A DNA stretch of 11,010 nucleotides from GCA-2717185 sp964386465 (GTDB taxonomy: Bacteria; Pseudomonadota; Alphaproteobacteria; UBA8366; GCA-2717185): assembly GCA_964386465.1 (NCBI GenBank), contig CAYLTU010000197.1, positions 1 to 11,010 of the forward strand. Direction: 5' to 3'. Under the pieces are notes generated by a model, which made no database searches, was not told the origin of the DNA, and saw only the letters and a program-made list of their open reading frames with translations. The translations under genes and the position numbers were made by a program. Numbering within the stretch: the stretch's first letter is position 1; every line of letters starts with the position of its first letter. This document shows positions 1-6,690 of this stretch, piece by piece.

Positions 1-54
1 CCTGTTACCCATGTCTCCGGTCTACTCTGTTACCTATGTCGCCGGTTCGGACCC
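1..54 (+). repeat. Left terminal inverted repeat (IS-end-like)
   Basis: The first 54 bases are the exact reverse complement of the last 54 bases of the window; identity stops at base 55 (a here, t in the other copy). The repeat contains two tandem 18-mers, tgttacccatgtctccgg (3-20) and tgttacctatgtcgccgg (29-46), matching at 16 of 18 bases and 26 bp apart start to start. Repeated transposase-binding motifs starting with TGT are typical of insertion-sequence ends; I associate this motif with IS481/IS3-like elements of alphaproteobacteria, from memory only. No transposase is encoded in the window. Confidence 0.85.
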
Positions 55-97
55 AGCTCGGAGGCCGGGGCGAAGGGGTGAGTGGTCTTGACAATCT

Positions 98-1399
98 CTA
101 ACCCGTCGCCCGCCCGCGCGGGTGGCCGAACCGTTCAGAGAGAACTTCTTCCAACTCCTTGTCGCTCTTGGCGACCCAGGCGCCGGGTCTCGTGCAATAG
201 GCCTCGTGGTCGCCAGGTGCGGACGGTTCCTTGCCGTCTTCCGCCAGCGCCCTGGCCTGCTCGATCAGAAGGCGGCGGAAATGCACGACCGCGGCGTCGG
301 TCGCCGTCAAATTGTCGCGTGTCCGGTCGGCGATCCAGCCCTGGCTCTGCTGGATCATGATGTCCTGCTCCGCGGTACCTTTGACGCCGGTATAGGTCCG
401 GTGCTTCTGGTCCTCGCGGTCGATTTGATAGTCGTTTGACCGGTTGCGGACCGGCATGTAGTCGGGGCCGAGCTCGGCGAAGATGCCGTGGCCTTGCTTT
501 ATCTTCGCCAATTCCGCGTCGTGCAGGTCGCGTTCCGGGTTCCAGGCGTAGCAGTACATCCAGCAGCCGGTGTCGGTGGTCGGCACCAGCGTGAAACCGT
601 AATAGGTCTCGCCCGGCACCGTCGCGGGACCGGTCCCGTGCGAGGGCAGCATGAACTGGGTCAAGCGCCAGTAAAGCTCTCCATCGTCGTCCGTCGCGCG
701 CGCGCCGCCGGCGACGAAGCCGACATCGTGGTCGAGCAGGTCGAATTTCGGCCTGCCGTCCCGGCGCATCCATTCGAGGTGCCGGTTCGGCGAGTTGGCG
801 TCCTTGTTCTCGGTGGCTGCCAAGCTCGGCGCCGGCATGTGCAGGAAGGAGAAGTGCGAGGTGTCGAGGTCGCCTTCCATGATCTGCACCCAATTGCACT
901 CGATCCGCTGCTTCGAGACGTAGCGTTTTCTATCTTCGACTTTCCCGAATTCGAGTTGCGGCACTTCCGGCAATTTGTCGGACTCAGGGCCGAGATAGGC
1001 CCAGACGAAGCCGCCGTATTCGCGCGTCGGGTAGGCCTTGATGCGCATCGTGTCGTGCATGCGCACGCCGGGCGGGACGTTGGGCAGGTCCATCGCCTTG
1101 CCGTCGACTCCGAACTTCCAGCCGTGATAGACGCATCGCAGCCCGCATTCCTCGTTGCGGCCATAGAACATGTTCGCGCCGCGATGCGGGCAGTAGGAGT
1201 CGATCAGGCCGATCCGCCCTTCCGTGTCGCGGAACCCAACCAGATCCTCGCCCAGGAGGGTCACGCGAACCGGGTCGCCGTCCGGTTCCGCCAGCTCCTC
1301 GCTTAGCGCGATCGGTTGCCAGAAACGGCGGAAATACTGGCCCATCGGAGTATCGGGACCGGATCGGGTCAGCAGTTCGTTTTCCTCAACCGTCAACAT
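98..1399 (-). CDS. Rieske non-heme iron oxygenase, phthalate 4,5-dioxygenase-like oxygenase subunit
   Basis: Predicted cytosolic oxygenase component, 433 aa, the usual length for the phthalate-dioxygenase/vanillate-demethylase type. The N-terminal Rieske [2Fe-2S] domain (about 25-135) shows C70-x-H72 in CPHRGAN and C89-x2-H92 in CVYHGW. The C-terminal catalytic domain carries the mononuclear iron motif D179-x2-H182-x4-H187 (DTSHFSFLH), and D368 in NLTATDAAVVHFRRLL is the probable third iron ligand. The block QGWIADRTRDNLTATD is characteristic of the phthalate-dioxygenase group. Such enzymes hydroxylate or O-demethylate aromatic acids using electrons from a flavin/ferredoxin reductase; none is encoded here. 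The ATG at 1399 has GGAG 8 nt upstream. It is the last gene on the minus strand, 92 nt behind the small secreted protein and separated from it by a perfect hairpin, so it may be transcribed separately. The stop lies only 44 bp inside the left inverted repeat. The substrate is not predictable. Confidence 0.93.
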   Translation of the reverse strand: MLTVEENELLTRSGPDTPMGQYFRRFWQPIALSEELAEPDGDPVRVTLLGEDLVGFRDTEGRIGLIDSYCPHRGANMFYGRNEECGLRCVYHGWKFGVDGKAMDLPNVPPGVRMHDTMRIKAYPTREYGGFVWAYLGPESDKLPEVPQLEFGKVEDRKRYVSKQRIECNWVQIMEGDLDTSHFSFLHMPAPSLAATENKDANSPNRHLEWMRRDGRPKFDLLDHDVGFVAGGARATDDDGELYWRLTQFMLPSHGTGPATVPGETYYGFTLVPTTDTGCWMYCYAWNPERDLHDAELAKIKQGHGIFAELGPDYMPVRNRSNDYQIDREDQKHRTYTGVKGTAEQDIMIQQSQGWIADRTRDNLTATDAAVVHFRRLLIEQARALAEDGKEPSAPGDHEAYCTRPGAWVAKSDKELEEVLSERFGHPRGRATG

Positions 1400-1437
1400 G
1401 GGCGGTGCTCCGCGGTCGAATCCATCTCGTTTAACGG

Positions 1438-1469
1438 CGAAAGGGCGCGACGAATGCCGCGCCCTTTCG
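1438..1469 (-). terminator. Perfect 12-bp hairpin, possible transcription terminator
   Basis: cgaaagggcgcg (1438-1449) and cgcgccctttcg (1458-1469) are exact reverse complements around an 8-base loop. It begins 22 bp downstream of the stop of the small secreted protein and lies 39 bp before the Rieske gene start. On the minus strand there is no clean U-tract after the stem, so termination may be partial or factor-dependent. Confidence 0.5.
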
Positions 1470-1491
1470 ACCGTCAGCTACGACGATGGCG

Positions 1492-1887
1492 TTATTTGCA
1501 CTTGAACGTCATCTTCTTCTTGCCATTCAGATACGCCGTGTAGGTCTTTTTTTCGACCTTGGCCAGTTTGTACATCTGGGGTTTACCGACGACGCCGAAC
1601 TTCAGCGACAGGGTATCGCCGGAGATGCTCCATTTGCCCTGTAGCGTCGATTTGCCGAGCACGCGGTCCGCGTTGCCGGACGTCGCGGAAATGTCCTTGT
1701 AGTAATAATCGGTGCCCTTGTCCTTGCCCTTCTTGCCGGCCTTCCAGGAGCAGATCATGCTGCCTTTCTTGAACGCCTTGGCCACTTCGTCCGCGGACAT
1801 GGTTTTGATATCGGCCGCCTGTGCGGAGAAGCTACCAGCCACGAGCGCAACGGCTGCCGCAGCGATAATTGTCGGAATAATTCTCAT
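1492..1887 (-). CDS. Small secreted (periplasmic) protein of unknown function
   Basis: 131 aa. Residues 1-24 form a classical Sec signal peptide: MRIIP, then a hydrophobic Ala/Val-rich core, then an SAQA cleavage site before ADIK. The mature part of about 107 aa is lysine-rich, with two cysteines (C46 in SMICSW and C130 two residues from the end) that could form a disulfide. It contains G-x-W and alternating hydrophobic stretches (LQGKWSISGDTLSLKFG) suggestive of a small beta-sheet fold, somewhat like alphaproteobacterial DUF995-type exported proteins, but I cannot assign a family. The frame stays open upstream to 1986, but the ATG at 1887 places the signal peptide at the N-terminus and has a G-rich ribosome site (agggggcatcc). 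It sits between catabolic genes with 110 nt before it and a hairpin after it, so it looks like an independent unit rather than a pathway enzyme. Confidence 0.8.
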   Translation of the reverse strand: MRIIPTIIAAAAVALVAGSFSAQAADIKTMSADEVAKAFKKGSMICSWKAGKKGKDKGTDYYYKDISATSGNADRVLGKSTLQGKWSISGDTLSLKFGVVGKPQMYKLAKVEKKTYTAYLNGKKKMTFKCK

Positions 1888-1923
1888 TGGATGCCCCCTA
1901 TCGAATTGCGTTATTGGCGCCTG

Positions 1924-1951
1924 ATTTTTCGCTTGAACCGCATTCTGGCAA
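1924..1951 (-). promoter_or_regulatory. Possible sigma-70 promoter for the small secreted protein
   Basis: On the minus strand TTGCCA (1946-1951, 5 of 6 to TTGACA) is followed after 16 bp by AAAAAT (1924-1929, 4 of 6 to TATAAT), 36 bp before the ATG at 1887. It lies in the 110-nt gap behind the crotonase gene, one of the longer gaps in an otherwise tight operon. Motif match only. Confidence 0.35.
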
Positions 1952-1997
1952 AAATTAGCGCCTGCCGTCCATAGAGTGTGCCACATGTATCGTTCGA

Positions 1998-2846
1998 TTA
2001 GCTATTTTCGGGGCGCGCGTCGCCCAGTGCGGCGCACAATTCGTCCATGCGCAACTCGCCGTCGCGGGTCTGGCCGCCGATTTCCAGGAAGTGCTGCATG
2101 TTGCGGCGCGCGCCGTCGGTGCGCAGCAGTTGTTCGAACAGAAAGGCTTCCTCGAACAGGCCCTCGAGCCACGGCCGTTCCGACTGGTTGACTGCCGTTT
2201 TCGCCTGGCGCACCGCGGTCGGCGGGAAGGACGCGATGCGCCTGGCCAGCCTGTCAACGAACGGTCCGATCTCGTTCGGCTCGAAGATGCGGTTGAGATA
2301 GCCCCAGCGTTCCGCCGTCTCCGCATCCAAATCGTCGCCGCCCAGGATCAACTCCAGCGCGCGACCGCGGCCCATCAGGCGCGGCAGGCGCTGCGTGCCG
2401 GTGCCGCCGGGAATGATGCCGAGCGGCACCTCCATCTGGTTGATTTTGGTCTTGCCGCGCACGCCGAACCGCATGTCCATGGACGCCGACAGTTCGCTGC
2501 CGCCGCCGCCGACCCGGCCCTCGATCTGTGCGATCACGATTTTGTTCATGGTGCGGAAGCGTTCGCACAGCGCGTGAAACGGCTTCAGCTGCGAGTCGCG
2601 CTGCGGCTCGAATCCGGTCGGCCGCTCCAGGATCGCGGCGACGTCGAAATGGGCGAGGAAGAATTCCGGATCCGCGCTGCGCATCACCACGACGGTGAGA
2701 TCGGTGTCGGCCTTGAGCTGCGACGACAGCCGGTCGAGCTCCGCCAGCAGCGCCATGGTGATGACGTTCGCCGGTGGATTGTCGATGGTCACGGTCGCAA
2801 CCCGCCCGGCGGTCTCGACGGTGAGCAGTTCGAAGTCGTAGGGCAT
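1998..2846 (-). CDS. Enoyl-CoA hydratase/isomerase family protein (crotonase), hydratase-type active site
   Basis: 282 aa, slightly longer than the usual 255-265 aa because of an extra C-terminal tail (about 255-282). It has the crotonase fold with oxyanion-hole elements FFLAHFD (62-68) and GGGGSEL (113-119). Glutamates occur at both positions used by enoyl-CoA hydratases: E118 in GSEL (rat Glu144 equivalent) and E139 in NQMEVPLGIIPG (rat Glu164 equivalent, with one extra residue between them). Hydration of a 2-enoyl-CoA, or a related hydrolysis or retro-aldol step, is therefore chemically possible. RLPRLMGRGRALELILGG (about 153-170) follows, as in the family. The ATG at 2846 has AGGGA about 10 nt upstream. 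It is 21 nt behind the LamB/YcsF gene and clearly in the same operon. It differs strongly from the second crotonase at 5876-6664, so the two probably act at different steps. Confidence 0.92.
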   Translation of the reverse strand: MPYDFELLTVETAGRVATVTIDNPPANVITMALLAELDRLSSQLKADTDLTVVVMRSADPEFFLAHFDVAAILERPTGFEPQRDSQLKPFHALCERFRTMNKIVIAQIEGRVGGGGSELSASMDMRFGVRGKTKINQMEVPLGIIPGGTGTQRLPRLMGRGRALELILGGDDLDAETAERWGYLNRIFEPNEIGPFVDRLARRIASFPPTAVRQAKTAVNQSERPWLEGLFEEAFLFEQLLRTDGARRNMQHFLEIGGQTRDGELRMDELCAALGDARPENS

Positions 2847-2867
2847 GAGGTTTTTTCCCTCGTCTGT

Positions 2868-3722
2868 TCAGATAAGCTCGGTCGTCGCCTTAATCGCGAC
2901 CCCCTCGGCGTGCAGCGCTTCGACGACGGCCCGGCCCATATCGGCCGCGCCGGGCGTGTCGCTGTGCAGGCAGAAAGTGTCGGCGGCCATCGGGACCATC
3001 GTGCCGTCTTCCGCTTCGACGGTGCCGTTTCGCACCACGTTGACGATCTGCGCCGCCGCATCCTCGGCGCTTTCCAGCAGCGCTTGCGGGTGGGTGCGGT
3101 CGACGATGCGGCCGTTCGGACCGTAGCGGCGGTCGGCGTAGCATTCCGCCGCGACCCTCAGACCGGACGCCTTCAGCTGGTCCAGGGTCCCTGACACGGC
3201 GGGCGCGACGACGATGAGTTCCGGGTCGAAGGCGCGGACTGCCTCGATCAGCGCTTCGCAGGCCCAGGCCTCTTCGGAGACGTCGTAATACAGCGCGCCG
3301 TGGCATTTAGCCGTGCGGATGCGCCGGCCGAATTCGCGCAGCACGCCGTCGAGCGCACCGAATTGATAGAGGAAGACGCTGACCAGTTCGTCCTGTGTCA
3401 TGCCGATGTGATCCTGGCCGAAATTGAAGATGCCGGGATAGGAGGGATGCACGCCGATCCGGATATCGTTCTCCAGCAGCGTCGGGATCAGCCGGCGCAG
3501 CACCAGCGGGTCGCCGGAATGCAGGCCGCAGGCGAGATAGGCCGAGGTGATGATCGGCAGCAGCGCGTCGTCGGCCCTTTCCATGGTCTGGCGCGGATGA
3601 AAGCTAAGACCGGTTTCCGGAATGACCGTGCGCTTCAAAACCTCCGCCGGGATGCCGGCGGGCGGCAGGACGAAGCCTTCCGCAAGCTCCGTGGATAGGT
3701 CGACGGCGCGCTCTTCGCTCAT
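2868..3722 (-). CDS. LamB/YcsF family protein, divergent PxpA-like (5-oxoprolinase subunit A homologue)
   Basis: 284 aa. It aligns over the whole family pattern: SAYLACGLHSGDP (SANIACGFHAGD in E. coli PxpA), IGVHPSYP, an NFG segment, YQFGALDG, KCHGALYY (KPHGMLYN), ECYADRRYGPNG (EVFADRGYQADG) and FCLHSD (VCLHGD). PxpA forms the PxpABC ATP-dependent 5-oxoprolinase; no PxpB or PxpC is encoded here. The conserved N-terminal DLNxDxGE is altered to DLSTELAE, and there is an insertion of about 30 residues before the SAYLACG block. A role on oxoproline is therefore uncertain, and a related cyclic amide or another pathway substrate is possible. The frame is open back to 3794, but that start would overlap the upstream CoA-transferase; the ATG at 3722 begins MSEERAVDL, lies 4 nt after the CoA-transferase stop and restores the family N-terminus. 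Confidence 0.88.
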   Translation of the reverse strand: MSEERAVDLSTELAEGFVLPPAGIPAEVLKRTVIPETGLSFHPRQTMERADDALLPIITSAYLACGLHSGDPLVLRRLIPTLLENDIRIGVHPSYPGIFNFGQDHIGMTQDELVSVFLYQFGALDGVLREFGRRIRTAKCHGALYYDVSEEAWACEALIEAVRAFDPELIVVAPAVSGTLDQLKASGLRVAAECYADRRYGPNGRIVDRTHPQALLESAEDAAAQIVNVVRNGTVEAEDGTMVPMAADTFCLHSDTPGAADMGRAVVEALHAEGVAIKATTELI

Positions 3723-3726
3723 GGCT

Positions 3727-4926
3727 TCATCCCGTACCGTCCATGACCGCGCCTTCTGCAAGAAGCCGTTCGATCGTATCGGCATCGTAACCATGCTCGT
3801 CCAGGATGGCGCGCGTGTGTTCGCCGAAGCGGGGCGGGTCGCGGCGGATCGTGGCGGGCGACTTACTCAACGTGTAGGGCGGTTTCATCAGCCGGACCTT
3901 TCCTTCGACCGGGAGTTCGGTTTCATGCCAGAAACCGACATCGCCGAGGTGACCGTCGGCAACGACATCCCCTAGCGTCGAGATCGGCATGCAGGGAACG
4001 CCGGCCTCGGCCAGCAATGGTACCCATTCCGCCGTGGTCCGCTCGGCCATCAACTCGCCGACCAGCGCGTTGACCGCCTCGATATTCTCCCGCCGCGCGT
4101 TGCGGTCCTTGACGATCGGGTTTTCCCACAGATCCTCGCGATCGATCGCCTTCAGCATGCCGCGCCAATGCTTGTCGCTGCCGGGCATGGCGCAGATATG
4201 GCCGTCCTTCGTCTTGTGGGGCCAGCGCATCGGCGTGGCGTGGCGCACCGATCCCGGCGGGCCCTGCGTGGGTACGAAACTTTCGCCGGCGAGATGCTCC
4301 AGGAATGTGAAGCTCACCATGCTTTCGAACATCGGCACTTCAATCTCCTGACCCTCACCGGTAGCCAGCTTGTGGTACAGCGCCGCCGCCATGGCGTAGG
4401 CGGCGAACAGGCCGGTCGTCTTGTCGGCGATCAGGGAAGGGACGTAGCGCGCTTCCTTGCCGCCGAAGCCTTCCAGCGCCACCAGGCCGGCCGCGCCCTG
4501 GATGACATCGTCATAGGCCGCCTGGCCCGCATAGCGCCCTTCGCGGCCGAAGCCCCAAATATTGCAATAGATCAAGCCGGGATTGAGCGCGCGGACGCTG
4601 TCATAGTCGAAGCCCAGCCGTGCAAGAGGCTCGGGCCGCATGTTGTGCACGAACAGGTCGGTTTCGCGCATCAGCGCGCGCAACGCCTCGGCCCCGCCTT
4701 CGGTCTTCAGGTTCAAGGTGATGGCGCGCTTGTTGCGGTTGAGCTGCAGGAAGCTCGCCGCCATGCCCGGATTGACGAACGGGCCGCTGTTGCGCGTCAA
4801 ATCGCCGTCCGGCGCTTCGACCTTGATCACTTCCGCGCCCATATCGCCCAGAAGCTGGCTCGAATAGGGGCCGACGAACACCGTCGTCATGTCCAATACC
4901 CGAATGCCGTCGAATGGTCCTGTCAT
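3727..4926 (-). CDS. Class III (CaiB/BaiF) acyl-CoA transferase
   Basis: 399 aa, the normal length for this family. The N-terminus GIRVLDMTTVFVGPYSSQLL, then LGDMGAEVIKVE, and RNKRAITLNL with LVHN-like VHNMRPEPLARLGFDY are family hallmarks. The aspartate expected to form the covalent aspartyl-CoA intermediate is D168 in SLIADKTTGLFAA. GQEIEVPMFESM, PHKTKDGHICAMPG and the C-terminal RDPPRFGEHT also fit. The enzyme moves CoA between two carboxylic acids, here most likely activating the pathway substrate from an acyl-CoA donor in the cytosol. The ATG at 4926 is 7 nt after the stop of the ornithine cyclodeaminase remnant; a weak AGG lies about 10 nt upstream. Family members do not reveal substrate by motif alone. 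Confidence 0.95.
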   Translation of the reverse strand: MTGPFDGIRVLDMTTVFVGPYSSQLLGDMGAEVIKVEAPDGDLTRNSGPFVNPGMAASFLQLNRNKRAITLNLKTEGGAEALRALMRETDLFVHNMRPEPLARLGFDYDSVRALNPGLIYCNIWGFGREGRYAGQAAYDDVIQGAAGLVALEGFGGKEARYVPSLIADKTTGLFAAYAMAAALYHKLATGEGQEIEVPMFESMVSFTFLEHLAGESFVPTQGPPGSVRHATPMRWPHKTKDGHICAMPGSDKHWRGMLKAIDREDLWENPIVKDRNARRENIEAVNALVGELMAERTTAEWVPLLAEAGVPCMPISTLGDVVADGHLGDVGFWHETELPVEGKVRLMKPPYTLSKSPATIRRDPPRFGEHTRAILDEHGYDADTIERLLAEGAVMDGTG

Positions 4927-4933
4927 GTGTACG

Positions 4934-5158
4934 CTAGCCTTGTGTTGAGGTGATCAGATCGTATGCGAGTTTCGCCGCGGCGACATCCATGATGGCGATG
5001 CCGATGGAATCGTAGACGGTGGTGGCGCCCTTTGGAACGGATTTGGTCCCGGCGAAAATCTCGCCGATCTCGGCGAAGATATCGCAACCGGAGCCCCGGA
5101 CGTCGCCGGCCTGGTCCATGGCCGCGTCGCATATCTCGAAGGTGAAGTGTTCGGAACC
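4934..5158 (-). pseudogene. C-terminal remnant of an ornithine cyclodeaminase/mu-crystallin family gene
   Basis: The minus-strand frame directly after the SDR stop encodes about 75 residues including GCDIFAEIGEIFAGTK and TTVYDSIGIAIMDVAAAKLA, ending in a TAG at 4934. This is the C-terminal signature of the ornithine cyclodeaminase/mu-crystallin family (G-E-hydrophobic-x-A-G, then F/Y-x-S-x-G-hydrophobic-A-hydrophobic-x-D-hydrophobic-A-A-A), normally about 320 aa long. The remaining roughly 240 residues, including the NAD-binding Rossmann part, are missing: that DNA is occupied by the SDR gene in another frame. The ATG overlapping the SDR stop (TGATGG) leads into a different frame, so no functional product is expected. 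It marks the junction of a past deletion or gene replacement inside the operon. Confidence 0.75.
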
Positions 5159-5159
5159 A

Positions 5160-5864
5160 TCAGACCGCTCGGGTGATGCCGCCATCCACGCGGATGTTCT
5201 GCCCGGTGATATAGCCGGCCCCCTCCGAGGCAAGGAACGCGATGGTCGCGGCGACTTCGTCGGTCTTGCCATAGCGGTCCATGGGAATACGTTCCTTGAA
5301 TTCGGGTTTCTCCGGCAGGCTGTCGATGAAGCCGGGAAGCACGTTGTTCATTCGGATATTCTCTGGAGCGTAGCGATCGGCGAACAGCTTCGTATAGGCC
5401 GCGAGTCCGGCGCGGAATACGCCCGAGGTTGGAAATATCGGATCGGGCTCGAACGCCGCGAAGGTGGAAATGTTGATGATCGAACCCGATTTCTGATCCT
5501 GCATGACCGGCGTAACCAAACGCGTCGGCCGCACGGCGCTCAGGAAATAGACCTCCATGCCCTGGTGCCAGTCCTCGTCGCTGAGTTCGAGGATCGGTGC
5601 GCGGGGTCCGTGCCCGGCGCTGTTCACCAGGGCGTCGACCCGTCCCCAGCGGTCCATTACCGCGTCGACCAATCGTTTCAGATCGTCGTTCGACTGGTTC
5701 GATCCCGTGACGCCGACCCCGCCGAGTTCCTGCGCCAGCGCTTCGCCCTTACCCGACGAGGAGAGGATCGCCACGTTGAACCCGTCCTGCGCCAGCCGGC
5801 GCGCCGCGCCGGCCCCCATACCGCTGCCGCCCGCGGTGATGATCGCGACTTTCCCCGATACCAT
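5160..5864 (-). CDS. SDR family oxidoreductase with non-canonical active site
   Basis: 234 aa, a classical SDR by length and layout. Coenzyme motif TAGGSGMG (10-17, TGxxxGxG type), NSAG (81-84, NNAG position), NIST with Ser133 at the catalytic serine position, NNVLPGF (173-179) and the C-terminal GYITGQNIRVDGG. The Tyr-x3-Lys pair expected near residue 147 is replaced: in PTSGVFRAGLAAYTK the aligned residues are S147-x3-R151. I recall a group of alphaproteobacterial SDRs with similar TSxVxRAGLAA sequences, so this is probably a real subgroup rather than damage. Oxidation of a hydroxyacyl-CoA or alcohol is the default guess, but the chemistry is open. The ATG at 5864 has GAGGAG 8 nt upstream and lies 11 nt behind the crotonase stop. 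The reading frame continues upstream over the crotonase gene, but that part is antisense-type shadow coding. Confidence 0.9.
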   Translation of the reverse strand: MVSGKVAIITAGGSGMGAGAARRLAQDGFNVAILSSSGKGEALAQELGGVGVTGSNQSNDDLKRLVDAVMDRWGRVDALVNSAGHGPRAPILELSDEDWHQGMEVYFLSAVRPTRLVTPVMQDQKSGSIINISTFAAFEPDPIFPTSGVFRAGLAAYTKLFADRYAPENIRMNNVLPGFIDSLPEKPEFKERIPMDRYGKTDEVAATIAFLASEGAGYITGQNIRVDGGITRAV

Positions 5865-5875
5865 ATTTCCACTCC

Positions 5876-6664
5876 TCAGTAACCGATATAATTGCCGGGA
5901 CGCTTCTCCTTGAAGGCGGCGATCGCCTCCGGATGGTCCGCGCCGGCGCGGGCGACGGCGATGTGGGAGCTGATCAGGTCGAGGGCGGTCTCCATATCGG
6001 TGCCGGCGCTCTGATAGGCCGCCCGCTTGATCAACCGGATGGACAGCGGCGGCATCGAGGCGATGCGCTGGGCGATCTTGCGGGTCTCCTCCATCATCGT
6101 CTCGTTGGGAAAGACATGGTTCACCAGCCCGATCTCCTTTGCGGTATCGGCATCGATGAACTCGGCGGTCCAGAGCAGCTCCAGCGCCCGTCCCATGCCG
6201 ACGAGCCGCGGCAGGAAATAGGCGCCGCCACCGCCCGGCGCGAGGCCGATCTTGGCGTAGGTTTCGGCGAAGCGCGCGGATTGCGCGGCGACGCGGAAAT
6301 CGCAGGCGAGCGCCAGATCCATCCCGCCGCCGACGGCGAGCCCGTTCACCGCGGCGATGATCGGCTTGTCGAACCGCGCCAGCCGCTTCGGGAAGCCCTG
6401 GACGCCGCCGTAGATGCTGTCCTTGGTGATGTGCGGCCGGTTGTCGATTTCCTCCCCCATGCCGCCGATGTCGCCGCCGGTGGAAAAGCCGCGTCCGGTG
6501 CCGGTCAGGATGACGACGCGAACGTCGTCGCGTTCCTCGCATTCGTCGATCGACGCGACGAGCGCCTTCAGCATGTCGCGGGTAAAGGCGTTCAGCTTCG
6601 CCGGGCGGTTCAGGGTCAGGGTGGCGATCTCGTCGCTCACCTCGAAGATAAAGTTCTCGGACAT
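5876..6664 (-). CDS. Enoyl-CoA hydratase/isomerase family protein (crotonase), PaaG-like
   Basis: 262 aa, standard length. Oxyanion-hole motifs FSTGGDI (60-66) and GGGMDLALACDF (112-123) are present. At the two hydratase glutamate positions it has D116 (GGGMDL) and Y136 (RFAETYAKIGLAPGGGG), so it lacks the usual Glu pair. The pattern SARFAETYAKIGLAPGGGG resembles SAKFVMAFSKLGLIPDCGG of PaaG, an isomerase of phenylacetate breakdown, so a double-bond isomerase or another crotonase activity is more likely than simple hydration. The ATG at 6664 has a strong AAGGAG 7 nt upstream; the frame remains open to 6847 but that region holds a UbiD remnant in another frame and no homologous sequence in this one. 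It is the first intact gene of the minus-strand operon. Confidence 0.93.
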   Translation of the reverse strand: MSENFIFEVSDEIATLTLNRPAKLNAFTRDMLKALVASIDECEERDDVRVVILTGTGRGFSTGGDIGGMGEEIDNRPHITKDSIYGGVQGFPKRLARFDKPIIAAVNGLAVGGGMDLALACDFRVAAQSARFAETYAKIGLAPGGGGAYFLPRLVGMGRALELLWTAEFIDADTAKEIGLVNHVFPNETMMEETRKIAQRIASMPPLSIRLIKRAAYQSAGTDMETALDLISSHIAVARAGADHPEAIAAFKEKRPGNYIGY

Positions 6665-6690
6665 GGAGTGCTCCTTGTGCTTGATATCTT

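Noticed and set aside
2091..3194. Long plus-strand ORF (367 aa) opposite the crotonase and PxpA-like genes
   Set aside because: It is antisense to two well-supported genes, has Arg/His/Ala-rich composition without domains, and arises from GC-rich codon bias.
3723..3794. Longer N-terminus for the PxpA-like gene
   Set aside because: It would overlap the CoA-transferase coding end; the extra 24 residues match nothing in the family, and the ATG at 3722 is spaced normally.
5159..5272. Upstream part of the frame that contains the ornithine cyclodeaminase remnant
   Set aside because: These residues are a shadow of the SDR C-terminus and show no family similarity; homology starts only after the SDR stop.
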